Of a stretch of DNA of 64,000 nt, positions 35,215-42,921 are shown one piece after another. Location of the stretch: assembly GCF_964022235.1 (NCBI RefSeq), contig NZ_CAXHZL010000001.1, positions 248,001 to 312,000 of the forward strand. Direction: 5' to 3'. A program made the position numbers and the translations under genes. The notes under the pieces were generated by a model. It worked only from the letters and a program-made list of their open reading frames with translations, did not search any database and was not told where the DNA came from. The stretch is from Limimaricola sp964022235 (GTDB lineage Bacteria > Pseudomonadota > Alphaproteobacteria > Rhodobacterales > Rhodobacteraceae). Every line of letters starts with the position of its first letter. Position 1 is the first letter of the stretch.

Positions 35215-36465
35215 TTACTGCGCGGCGGGCGCGGTCTCGGTCTCCATTTCGACGTTGGCGTCGGTTTCCATCGCCTCGGCCGGAGCTTCGTACTTCGGCA
35301 GCGCCTTCAGCTCGTCTTCGGTCGCGCTGATGTAGACGCGGATGTCCGAGCCTTCTTCGTTGCTCAGGATCTGCAGGTCCTCGAAGTTCACGGCGACCTT
35401 CTTTTCGCCGATGCCGAGGAAACCGCCGACGCCGATCACGGCCTGAGTGATCTCGCCGCTGTCGGAGGCCACGAGGTCCTCGATCTCGCCGATGTTCTCG
35501 TCATTGGCGCCGTAAACGGTCGCACCGGTGATCTCATCGGTGCTCAGATCGGTAATGGCGGTCGTGGTGTAGCCTTCACGCTCGACCATGCCGGCGGTGG
35601 TCGCACCGGCGGCCGGAGCCGTTGCGGTGTCGGTCATCGCGGCATCGCCCTCGGCCATTTCCTCGTTGGCGTCCTGCATCTCCTCGGCGGCCTCTTCCTG
35701 GCCTTCGGCCATGGCTTCGGCGGCGTCCTCGGTGTCGCCTTCGGCCATCTCGTCGGCAGCCTCGGCTTCGCCCTCGGCCAGCTCTTCAGCGGCCTCTTCC
35801 TGCTCGTCCATGGCTTCGTCGCTCGGCTCGCCGTCGACGAGCTGCTGCGTGTCCTCGGCCAGATCGGAGGCCTCGTCCGACACTTCGGCGGTCAGGCTGC
35901 CCGGTTCGGCACCGGCTTCGGCTTCGACTTCGGCCTCACCATCGGCCATCGTCGCGGTCGCGGCGGCGGTCGCCGCGGCACCGGTCTGCTCGACCATGCC
36001 CGGCTCGGCGGCTTCGCCGTCGCTCATTGCGACACCTTCGTCGGACGCGCGTTCGAAACCAGGAGCGGCTTCGAGAGCTTCCTGAGTCGAGTTGACCACT
36101 AGGAACCGCTCACCGTTTTCGTCGTCATAGGTGCGGATCTGATCCATGGTGATGGCGACGTCTTTTTCGCCAATTCCAAGGAAGCCGCCGACGCCGACAA
36201 TCACGGCCTGAACCGAGCCGTCCTCGGAGATCACGAGGTCGTTGATCTCGCCGATGTCGTCCCATTCCTGGTCGGCAAAGTTGATCATGTCACCGTTGGT
36301 GCCGAGTTCCTGCTCGGAGGCATAGATGCGCATCCCCATCAGGTTGGAGGCGTAAAAGTCGTCAGCGGTAACTTCGAATGCGCCCATGCCCATGGTGTGG
36401 GATTCGGCGTAAGCGGTCGTGCCCATGACGAGCGCGGTCGCAGCGGATGTAAGAAGAAGTTTCAT
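35215..36465 (-). CDS. Periplasmic protein with two PRC-barrel domains and acidic linker
   Basis: 416 residues with a Sec signal peptide (cleavage after TAYA, residue 20). The first PRC-barrel domain spans about 33-125, the second about 305-395. Each holds the near-identical core VGVGGFLGIGEK, so the domains arose by duplication. The 170 residues between them are almost all Ala, Glu, Asp, Met and Gly in repeats like AEEMAEGDTEDAAEAMAEG, giving a strongly acidic, probably disordered linker. PRC barrels often bind partner proteins or surfaces. It may be a stress or envelope structural protein; function unknown. Confidence 0.85.
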   Translation of the reverse strand: MKLLLTSAATALVMGTTAYAESHTMGMGAFEVTADDFYASNLMGMRIYASEQELGTNGDMINFADQEWDDIGEINDLVISEDGSVQAVIVGVGGFLGIGEKDVAITMDQIRTYDDENGERFLVVNSTQEALEAAPGFERASDEGVAMSDGEAAEPGMVEQTGAAATAAATATMADGEAEVEAEAGAEPGSLTAEVSDEASDLAEDTQQLVDGEPSDEAMDEQEEAAEELAEGEAEAADEMAEGDTEDAAEAMAEGQEEAAEEMQDANEEMAEGDAAMTDTATAPAAGATTAGMVEREGYTTTAITDLSTDEITGATVYGANDENIGEIEDLVASDSGEITQAVIGVGGFLGIGEKKVAVNFEDLQILSNEEGSDIRVYISATEDELKALPKYEAPAEAMETDANVEMETETAPAAQ

Positions 36466-36660
36466 CGTTCCAGAACCTTTCGTCCTTCACCGGGCCCCGC
36501 TTCCCTTTTCGGGGATCACTGGCCCGTGTCTGACGGAAGAACACGCGGTCCACGCATGGGTTGCATGGCTGGAAAGATATTTTTCGACATTGAACGGAGG
36601 TGGCTGATTTCGGCGCAGCCATTGGCTCGAATCCGGCCGGATTTGGCCGAAATCCCCGGT

Positions 36661-36966
36661 TCAGGCCTCCGGGTCGACCGATGGCAGGGCTTCGGCCAGC
36701 ATTTCGAAAGCCTGTCCCGCTGCCAAGAGGCAGCTTTGCCCATCGGCGCGGGTCACCAGAAGGGTCCAGCTGCCGGTGGTGTCGGAGGCGAACACTTCGA
36801 TCACTTGGTTCGCGCCGTCGAGTGCGATGGCCTGACGGCTTTCGCCGTAGCGCTCGGCCAGTTGTGTGACGATCATGTCATGCGCGCCGCAGCGCGGGGC
36901 CGAGGCGGCGGGCAGGGCCAGGGCACAGAGCGGCAGCGCAAGCAACATCATCCGGGTCGGGGTCAT
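36661..36966 (-). CDS. Small exported protein of unknown function
   Basis: 101 residues with a clear Sec signal peptide (MLLALPLCALALPAASA, cleavage near residue 21). The mature part has two cysteines (RCGAHD and QSCLLAAG) that could form a disulfide. I do not recognise the family, but the pattern GESRQAIALDGANQVIEVFASDTTGSWT resembles small periplasmic proteins common in Rhodobacteraceae. I start at 36966, because upstream frame sequence would bury the signal peptide. It diverges from mcl2. Confidence 0.75.
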   Translation of the reverse strand: MTPTRMMLLALPLCALALPAASAPRCGAHDMIVTQLAERYGESRQAIALDGANQVIEVFASDTTGSWTLLVTRADGQSCLLAAGQAFEMLAEALPSVDPEA

Positions 36967-37109
36967 CGCGGTCTCCTTGAAAAGGGATCGGCTTGGGGCC
37001 TTGGATGCAGATTGCCGAAACGGGGCGAAGATGCCGTTAACGGGGCCACCGTTGCGCCCGCGCGTTTCGCGCGGCACTGTCGGGCGCGCCCCCTGCCAAA
37101 GGTCCGTTC

Positions 37110-37964
37110 ATGCCGTTCCGCTCTGTCTTGTATGTCCCCGCCTCGAACCTCCGCGCCATGGAAAAGGCCCGCAGCCTGCCGTGCGATGCGGTGATCTATG
37201 ATCTCGAAGATGCGGTCGCCCCCGCCGCCAAGGAGGCCGCGCGCAAAAGCCTCGGGGCCGCGCTGGCTAAGGCCGGATCACAGGGCAGGACCCGGCTGGT
37301 ACGGGTCAACGGCCTTGGCTCGCCTTGGGGCGACGCGGACCTCTCGGCATCGGAGGCATGGGACTGCGATGGCGTGGTGGTACCCAAGGTCGATGGCCCG
37401 GCCGATCTCGACGCGGTGGCGGTGCGCACCGCACGTCCGCTCTGGGCGATGATCGAGACCGCGCGCGGCGTGCTGGCGGCCAACGAGATCTGCGCGCATC
37501 CCCGCCTTGCGGGGATCATCATGGGCACCAACGATCTGGCCCGCGAGATCGGTCTGCGCGCCCGTGCCGACCGGATGCCGCTCTGGACCGCGCTGCAGGG
37601 CACGCTTCTCGCGGCGCGGGCGCGTGGGGTGCTGGCGATCGACGGGGTGTGCAATGCTCTGGACGACACGGCCCGTCTCGTGGCGGAGTGCGAACAGGGG
37701 CGCGACATGGGTTTTGACGGCAAGAGCCTGATCCATCCCGCGCAGATCGGGGCCGCCAACAGGGTCTTTGCCCCGAGTGCCGAGGAAATCGACCTCGCCC
37801 GCCGCCAGATCGCGGCCCATGAAGCGGTGCTGGCGCAAGGGCAGGGGGTCGCGGTGGTCGATGGCGAGATCGTCGAGGCGTTGCATATACAGAGCGCGCA
37901 GGCGACGCTCGATCTGGCCCGGATCATCGAGGCTGGGATCACGGGGAAGAAGGTGACGTCATGA
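37110..37964 (+). CDS. mcl2: (3S)-malyl-CoA thioesterase / HpcH-HpaI (CitE-like) family
   Basis: 284-residue TIM-barrel of the CitE/HpcH family. Blocks RSVLYVPASNLRAMEKARSL, DAVIYDLEDAVAPAAKE, AMIETARGVLAANEI and the C-terminal DGKSLIHPAQI are present; E and D in IETARG and DLEDAV should bind magnesium. In Rhodobacter sphaeroides the enzyme Mcl2, encoded between mdh and sdh, hydrolyses (3S)-malyl-CoA to malate and CoA. The same position here supports that call over citrate lyase beta. It overlaps nnrU by four bases. Confidence 0.88.
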   Translation: MPFRSVLYVPASNLRAMEKARSLPCDAVIYDLEDAVAPAAKEAARKSLGAALAKAGSQGRTRLVRVNGLGSPWGDADLSASEAWDCDGVVVPKVDGPADLDAVAVRTARPLWAMIETARGVLAANEICAHPRLAGIIMGTNDLAREIGLRARADRMPLWTALQGTLLAARARGVLAIDGVCNALDDTARLVAECEQGRDMGFDGKSLIHPAQIGAANRVFAPSAEEIDLARRQIAAHEAVLAQGQGVAVVDGEIVEALHIQSAQATLDLARIIEAGITGKKVTS

Positions 37965-38515
37965 TACTCTTGGTGCTGGGCCTCGGCCTATGGAGTGCTG
38001 CGCATCTCATGCCCCAGCTCGCCCCCGGCCTGCACGCCCGGTTGGGAAAGCGGTCGCGCCCGGTGATCACCGTCGCGGTGCTGCTCGGCCTGCTCCTGAT
38101 GATCCTCGGCTATCTCGGCTGGGACTCGGAGTATCACCGGACACCCGCTGCGTGGACGCGGCATCTCAATAACCTGATGATGCTGATTGCGGTCTATCTT
38201 TTTGCGGCATCGGGCGCGAGGACGCGTCTTGCCGTGGCGCTGCGCCATCCGCAGCTTCTGGCGGTGTCGCTGTGGTCCGGGGCGCATCTGCTGGCCAACG
38301 GGTCATGGTCGGCCCTGGTGTTGTTCGGTGGCATCGGGGGCTGGGCGGTGCTGGAGATGGCGCTGCTCGATGCGCGCAAGCCTTCCCCGATCCCGACGGC
38401 CCCCGCGACCATGGCACGGGAGTTGCGTGCCGCGATCATTGCGGTGGTGGTTTTCATCCTGATCGGGCTGGTGCATGGCTGGATCGGACCCAACCCTTTC
38501 GGAGCCATGTCATGA
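37961..38515 (+). CDS. NnrU family membrane protein
   Basis: 184-residue integral membrane protein with five or six helices, matching the NnrU family (LLVLGLGLWSAAHLMPQL at the start; SLWSGAHLLANGSWSALVLFGG in the middle). NnrU was named from denitrifier gene clusters, but many copies, like this one, sit beside TCA genes with no denitrification genes around. It overlaps mcl2 at its start and DUF1737 at its end, each by ATGA, so the three are one coupled unit. Function unclear. Confidence 0.9.
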   Translation: MILLVLGLGLWSAAHLMPQLAPGLHARLGKRSRPVITVAVLLGLLLMILGYLGWDSEYHRTPAAWTRHLNNLMMLIAVYLFAASGARTRLAVALRHPQLLAVSLWSGAHLLANGSWSALVLFGGIGGWAVLEMALLDARKPSPIPTAPATMARELRAAIIAVVVFILIGLVHGWIGPNPFGAMS

Positions 38516-38715
38516 AGATCTACCGTTTTCTCACCGGAGATGACACCTCGGCCTTTTGTCACAAGGTCACCGAGGCGCTGTCCAAGGGCTGGGAGCTTTA
38601 TGGAGAGCCCAGCTATGCCTACGACTCCGCCAACGGCGTGATGCGCTGCGGGCAGGCCGTCACCAAGGAGGCAGATGTCACCTATTCGGCGGACCTCAAG
38701 CTCGGTCAGCTCTGA
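38512..38715 (+). CDS. DUF1737 domain-containing protein
   Basis: 67-residue soluble protein of the DUF1737 family, with the typical KVTEALSKGWELYGEPSYAYD block at residues 18-38. The small domain (also fused to other enzymes) has no known activity. It is the last gene of the mcl2-nnrU unit, coupled by an ATGA overlap. The sdh promoter region, with the paired operators, begins about 100 bases further on. Confidence 0.88.
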   Translation: MKIYRFLTGDDTSAFCHKVTEALSKGWELYGEPSYAYDSANGVMRCGQAVTKEADVTYSADLKLGQL

Positions 38716-38812
38716 ACGAGAGGCGGATCGTCGCAGGATCTGGGCAAGCACATCCGCACGCCTAGTTCCCGAACATGCCGGGCCAACAGACCGCTCAGTC
38801 ACCGCCAATTCG

Positions 38813-38843
38813 TGTGATCACAGTTTCGAACACTGTGATCACG
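38813..38843. promoter_or_regulatory. Paired palindromic operator upstream of sdhC
   Basis: TGTGATCACA (38813-38822) and TGTGATCACG (38834-38843) start exactly 21 bases apart, with an 11-base spacer G-TTTCGAACAC. Spacing and half of the spacer match the element upstream of sucC. It lies 141-171 bases before the sdhC ATG, a reasonable distance for an activator or repressor of the sdh operon. Confidence 0.8.
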
Positions 38844-38885
38844 GCCAGCGGATTCTTGCCCTCTGCGGTGAATTTTCCACGCTTT

Positions 38886-38910
38886 GGGCTGTCGTCACGG
38901 GTGACAGCCC
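38886..38910. repeat. Inverted repeat in the sdh leader
   Basis: GGGCTGTC and GACAGCCC form eight-base arms around GTCACGGGT, 43 bases downstream of the operator pair and 74 bases before the sdhC start. It could be a leader hairpin or a further protein site; nothing decides between them. Confidence 0.4.
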
Positions 38911-38983
38911 GCCCAAAATCGCTAGGGATAACCCAGCCGGGGCCGCCCATGCGCAGGCCCGCACGCCAGATAAGGACGACGCC

Positions 38984-39367
38984 ATGGCCGACGTGAACCG
39001 GGGCAACCGCCCGCTTTCGCCCCATATGACGATCTACAGATGGCCGATCACCGCGATCACCTCGATCCTGACCCGGATCACCGGCAACGCCATGATCGTG
39101 TCGGCGGCGCTGATCGTCTGGTGGTTCGCCGCAGCCGCGGCGGGACCGGCGAGCTTTGCCACGGCTGACGGCTTTCTGCGCAGCTGGTTCGGCGATCTGG
39201 TGATGTTCTTTTCGGTCCTGGGCCTGTGGTATCACACGCTGGCGGGTATCCGGCATCTGATCTGGGACGAGGTGATGCTGCTGGAGATCGACAAGGCCGA
39301 ACTGCTCAGCCAGATCATCCTGATCGTCTCGGTCCTGCTGACCATCTTCACCGTCGTCGTACTCTGA
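38984..39367 (+). CDS. sdhC: Succinate dehydrogenase cytochrome b556 subunit
   Basis: 127-residue membrane anchor with three helices. The start NRPLSPHMTIYRWPITAITSI and the heme-ligand region LGLWYHTLAGIRHLIWD are those of SdhC; the histidines in YHTLAGIRH hold one side of heme b. With SdhD it anchors SdhAB and binds quinone. I start at 38984, seven bases after TAAGGA; an earlier in-frame ATG lies in the regulatory region. First gene of the sdh operon. Confidence 0.96.
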   Translation: MADVNRGNRPLSPHMTIYRWPITAITSILTRITGNAMIVSAALIVWWFAAAAAGPASFATADGFLRSWFGDLVMFFSVLGLWYHTLAGIRHLIWDEVMLLEIDKAELLSQIILIVSVLLTIFTVVVL

Positions 39368-39378
39368 GGGGCATCCGC

Positions 39379-39750
39379 ATGGCTTACCTGACCGACCGCA
39401 AGCGTGCCCATGGCCTCGGGGCCTCGCACTCCGGCACCCGCCAGCACTGGCGCATGAGCATCTCCTCGGTGGCGCTCGCGATCCTGATCCCGCTGTTCGT
39501 CTTCACCTTCGGCGCCATTCTGGGCGGCACCTACGAAGAGGTGGTGATCTATTACCAGCGGCCGATCCCGGCGGCGATCGCCGTGCTGACCTTCGTCGTC
39601 GGCTTCTGGCACTTCCGCGCCGGTGCCCAGATCATGATCGAGGACTATGCCCAGGGCTTCACCCGCCGGGCGCTGATCGTCGGCGTGACCTGTCTTTCCT
39701 ATGCTTTGGCCGCGATCGGCGTTCTCGCCCTGATCCGCCTCGCCCTCTGA
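39379..39750 (+). CDS. sdhD: Succinate dehydrogenase membrane anchor subunit
   Basis: 123-residue hydrophobic anchor with three helices. The N-terminus LTDRKRAHGLGASHSGTRQHW and the segment VGFWHFRAGAQIMIEDY match alphaproteobacterial SdhD, with a His that should ligate heme b. It begins eleven bases after sdhC ends and 14 bases before sdhA, so it is clearly co-transcribed. Confidence 0.95.
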   Translation: MAYLTDRKRAHGLGASHSGTRQHWRMSISSVALAILIPLFVFTFGAILGGTYEEVVIYYQRPIPAAIAVLTFVVGFWHFRAGAQIMIEDYAQGFTRRALIVGVTCLSYALAAIGVLALIRLAL

Positions 39751-39764
39751 TCGGAGACCCCTCA

Positions 39765-41570
39765 ATGGCAGCCTACGAATACGAGACCCACGAATTCGAC
39801 GTGGTGGTGGTCGGCGCCGGTGGTGCCGGTCTGCGCGCGACCCTCGGCATGGCCGAACAAGGCCTGCGCACCGCCTGCATTTCCAAGGTCTTTCCGACCC
39901 GCTCCCACACCGTCGCGGCGCAGGGCGGCATCGCCGCCTCGCTTGGCAACATGGGCCCCGACAGCTGGCAGTGGCACATGTACGACACCGTGAAGGGCTC
40001 CGACTGGCTCGGCGACACCGACGCCATGGAATACCTCGCCCGCGAGGCGCCCAAGGCGGTCTACGAGCTCGAGCACTACGGCGTGCCGTTCTCGCGCACC
40101 GAAGAAGGCAAGATCTACCAGCGCCCCTTTGGCGGCCACACCACCGAATATGGTGAAGGCCCGCCGGTGCAGCGCACCTGCGCCGCCGCCGACCGAACCG
40201 GCCACGCAATCCTGCACACGCTCTATGGTCAGTCGCTCAAGCAGAAGGCCGAGTTCTACATCGAGTATTTCGCCATCGACCTGCTGATGGACGATGACGG
40301 CACCTGCCGTGGCGTTCTGGCGTGGAAGCTCGATGACGGCACGATGCATGTCTTTGCCGCCAAGACCGTGGTTCTGGCCACTGGCGGTTATGGCCGCGCC
40401 TATTTCTCCGCGACCTCGGCGCACACCTGTACCGGCGATGGCGGCGGCATGGTAGCGCGCGCGGGCCTGCCGCTGCAGGACATGGAGTTCGTGCAGTTCC
40501 ACCCGACCGGCATTTATGGCGCGGGCTGCCTCATCACCGAAGGCGCGCGCGGCGAGGGCGGCTACCTCACCAACTCCGAAGGCGAGCGCTTCATGGAACG
40601 CTATGCTCCGACCTACAAGGATCTCGCGTCGCGCGACGTGGTCTCGCGCTGCATGACAATGGAGATCCGCGAGGGGCGTGGCGTCGGCAAGGATGGCGAC
40701 CACATCCATCTCCACCTCAACCACCTGCCGCCCGAGACCCTGGCCGAACGTCTGCCCGGCATCTCGGAATCGGCGCGGATCTTCGCAGGCGTGGATCTGA
40801 CGAAAGAGCCGATTCCGGTGCTGCCGACCGTGCACTACAACATGGGCGGCATCCCCACGAACTACTGGGGCGAAGTACTCAACCCGACCGCCGAGAGCCC
40901 CGATGCCGTCACGCCGGGCCTGATGGCCGTGGGCGAGGCGGGTTGCGCGAGCGTCCACGGCGCGAACCGCCTCGGCTCCAACTCGTTGATCGACCTCGTG
41001 GTCTTCGGCCGCGCCGCGGCGATCCGTGCGCGTGAAGTCGTCGATCCCTCGACGGCGGTGAAGGCCCCGGCCAAGGCCGCCATAGAGAAGGCCTTCGAGC
41101 GCTTCGACGGTCTGCGCCACGCCAAGGGCGGCACGCCGACCGCCGAGCTGCGCCTCGAGATGCAGCGCAACATGCAGGCCGATGCGGCGGTGTTCCGCAC
41201 CGACAAGACCCTCGCCGAGGGCATGCACAAGATGGAGGCCACAGCAGCGAAGATGGGCGACATCCATGTCACCGACCGCAGCCTCGTGTGGAACTCGGAC
41301 CTGATGGAGACGCTGGAGCTGGCGAACCTCATGCCCAACGCCCTAGCCACCATCACCGCCGCCGAGGCGCGCAAGGAAAGCCGTGGCGCGCATGCGCATG
41401 AAGACTATCCGGACCGCAACGACGACGAATGGCGCAAGCACTCGCTCGCTTGGGTCGATGGTGCCAAGGCGCGGCTCGACTACCGGCCCGTGCATCTCGA
41501 CCCGCTGACCACCGAGGCCGAGGGCGGCATCGAAATGAAGAAGATCGCGCCCAAGGCGCGGGTGTACTGA
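39765..41570 (+). CDS. sdhA: Succinate dehydrogenase flavoprotein subunit
   Basis: 601 residues, normal for SdhA. FAD binding is by VVVVGAGGAGLRATLGMAE; the covalent FAD histidine is H48 in PTRSHTVAAQGGIAASLGN. The substrate-site blocks HPTGIYGAGCLITEGARGEGG and the arginine region NRLGSNSLIDLVVFGR are intact. It oxidises succinate to fumarate and passes electrons to SdhB. The stop overlaps the next ATG by one base; the next gene is not sdhB but a small lipoprotein. Confidence 0.97.
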   Translation: MAAYEYETHEFDVVVVGAGGAGLRATLGMAEQGLRTACISKVFPTRSHTVAAQGGIAASLGNMGPDSWQWHMYDTVKGSDWLGDTDAMEYLAREAPKAVYELEHYGVPFSRTEEGKIYQRPFGGHTTEYGEGPPVQRTCAAADRTGHAILHTLYGQSLKQKAEFYIEYFAIDLLMDDDGTCRGVLAWKLDDGTMHVFAAKTVVLATGGYGRAYFSATSAHTCTGDGGGMVARAGLPLQDMEFVQFHPTGIYGAGCLITEGARGEGGYLTNSEGERFMERYAPTYKDLASRDVVSRCMTMEIREGRGVGKDGDHIHLHLNHLPPETLAERLPGISESARIFAGVDLTKEPIPVLPTVHYNMGGIPTNYWGEVLNPTAESPDAVTPGLMAVGEAGCASVHGANRLGSNSLIDLVVFGRAAAIRAREVVDPSTAVKAPAKAAIEKAFERFDGLRHAKGGTPTAELRLEMQRNMQADAAVFRTDKTLAEGMHKMEATAAKMGDIHVTDRSLVWNSDLMETLELANLMPNALATITAAEARKESRGAHAHEDYPDRNDDEWRKHSLAWVDGAKARLDYRPVHLDPLTTEAEGGIEMKKIAPKARVY

Positions 41571-41857
41571 TGCGTGGCGCGCTCCTGCTGGCGCTGCCGC
41601 TCTTCGCGGCGGCCTGCACGCAGACCCCGCTGTCGCCTCTCGACGCGGCGCGGGTCTGCGAACAGCGCGCGCGCGCCGCGCAGGGGCCCACGGGCAGTGT
41701 CAGCGTCGGTGCCAGCTCGCGCAGCGGGCTGTCGTCGGGCATCTCGATCGGGGTGACCGACGACTACCTGCGCGGCCGCGACCCCTATGCTGTCTACGAG
41801 GACTGCGTGGTGGCGCGAAGCGGTCAGGCGCCCGTGCGACCGCCGAGGCTCAGGTGA
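41570..41857 (+). CDS. Small lipoprotein between sdhA and sdhB
   Basis: 95 residues with a lipoprotein signal: FAAAC places the lipidated Cys at residue 16. The mature part has two cysteines and a Ser/Gly-rich stretch (SVSVGASSRSGLSSGISIGV), reminiscent of small outer-membrane lipoproteins. I do not recognise a family. It is coupled on both sides (one-base overlap with sdhA, GTGA overlap with the pyruvyltransferase). Rhodobacteraceae often carry a small gene here, so it may be part of a lineage-specific sdh layout. Confidence 0.8.
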   Translation: MRGALLLALPLFAAACTQTPLSPLDAARVCEQRARAAQGPTGSVSVGASSRSGLSSGISIGVTDDYLRGRDPYAVYEDCVVARSGQAPVRPPRLR

Positions 41858-42918
41858 ACGCCGCGGCTCGAACCGATGGGGTGGCGTGGCACGAGGCAGG
41901 CGCCACGGCGCGCCTGCGTCATGTCCACCTGATCGACACGGCCTGTGCCTCCGACAATCTCGGCGACGAGATCATCATGGAGCGGTGCCGCGCCGAGATC
42001 GCGCCGCTGCTGCGCGACGCCTATGTTACCACCTCGGCCGGGCATGACGGTCTCGGTCCCTCGGGCCGCCGCGCCGCCGCCGCCGCCGACATGGTGCTCA
42101 TGCTCGGGACCAACGCGCTTTCGGCGCGGTTACGGCTCGGCTCGGATTACATGTGGCGGATCATGCCGCGCGATTTGTCCGCACTGCGCGGCAAGGTCGT
42201 GCTGGTAGGGGTCGGCGGCAATCGCGACTTCGATCGCGTGCACCCGCTGCAACGCCGCCTGCTGCGTCACATCCTGTCGCATGATCACGTCCATTCGGTG
42301 CGCGATCACATCGCCCTGAGGCTTCTGGAGCAGATTGGCCTCAAGGGCGTGATGACCTCCTGTCCGACGCTGTGGTCGGTGCCGCCCGAAATGACGGGGG
42401 CGGGCCCGGCGCGGCGTGTGGTGATGACGCTGACACGGCACTTGGCCCATGACAGCGACGCGGGCCTGCTCACGGCGCTGCGAGAGGTGTATGACGAGGT
42501 CTGGTTCTGGCCGCAGCAGCCGCGCGATCTCGTGCATATGCGCAGCCTGCCGGGACATGAGGGCGTGCGCGTTCTGCCGCCCAATCTCGCGGCCTATGAT
42601 GCGTTTCTGGCAGCCGGGCCGGTCGATGTGGTCGGCACCCGTCTGCACGGTACGATCCGTGGTCTGCATCATGGCCAACGCGCGCTCGTGGTCGAGGTTG
42701 ATCACCGGGCCCGCGAGATTGCCGGTCATTCGGGACTTGCCTCGATCCGCCGCGAGGAGATTGCGGAGGGTGCGCTGCCCGACCGTCTGCGCGGGGCCTG
42801 GCAGCAGCGCATGACCCTTCCCTTGGAGGCCATCGCGGCCTTCACGAGCCAATTCGACCCGGTGCGGAGTCCGAACCCGGAGACCGCCGTTCCGACCCCC
42901 CATTTCGACAAGAGGTGA
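41854..42918 (+). CDS. Polysaccharide pyruvyl transferase family protein
   Basis: 354-residue glycosyltransferase-like protein of the polysaccharide pyruvyl transferase family. The start GTG overlaps the lipoprotein stop by four bases. Diagnostic segments are the N-terminal DNLGDEIIMERCRAEI and the C-terminal VVGTRLHGTIRGLHHGQRA, where the RLHG is the family hallmark. Such enzymes add pyruvate ketals from phosphoenolpyruvate to surface glycans. Its placement inside the sdh operon, with no other glycan gene nearby, is odd. It has no membrane segment. Family sure, acceptor unknown. Confidence 0.85.
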   Translation: MNAAARTDGVAWHEAGATARLRHVHLIDTACASDNLGDEIIMERCRAEIAPLLRDAYVTTSAGHDGLGPSGRRAAAAADMVLMLGTNALSARLRLGSDYMWRIMPRDLSALRGKVVLVGVGGNRDFDRVHPLQRRLLRHILSHDHVHSVRDHIALRLLEQIGLKGVMTSCPTLWSVPPEMTGAGPARRVVMTLTRHLAHDSDAGLLTALREVYDEVWFWPQQPRDLVHMRSLPGHEGVRVLPPNLAAYDAFLAAGPVDVVGTRLHGTIRGLHHGQRALVVEVDHRAREIAGHSGLASIRREEIAEGALPDRLRGAWQQRMTLPLEAIAAFTSQFDPVRSPNPETAVPTPHFDKR

Positions 42919-42921
42919 CCC

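Noticed and set aside
35640..35830. Repeat-like GCC/TCG-rich DNA that could be a microsatellite
   Set aside because: It encodes the acidic Ala/Glu linker between PRC barrels; the units are degenerate at DNA level.
37110..37964. Citrate lyase beta subunit (citE)
   Set aside because: No citC, citD, citF or citX is present; neighbours mdh and sdh match the Rhodobacter mcl2 position, so a malyl-CoA thioesterase is preferred.
38923..38932. TAGGGATAAC resembling the start of a homing-endonuclease (I-SceI) site
   Set aside because: Only ten of eighteen bases match and no homing endonuclease gene or intron is nearby; chance is enough.
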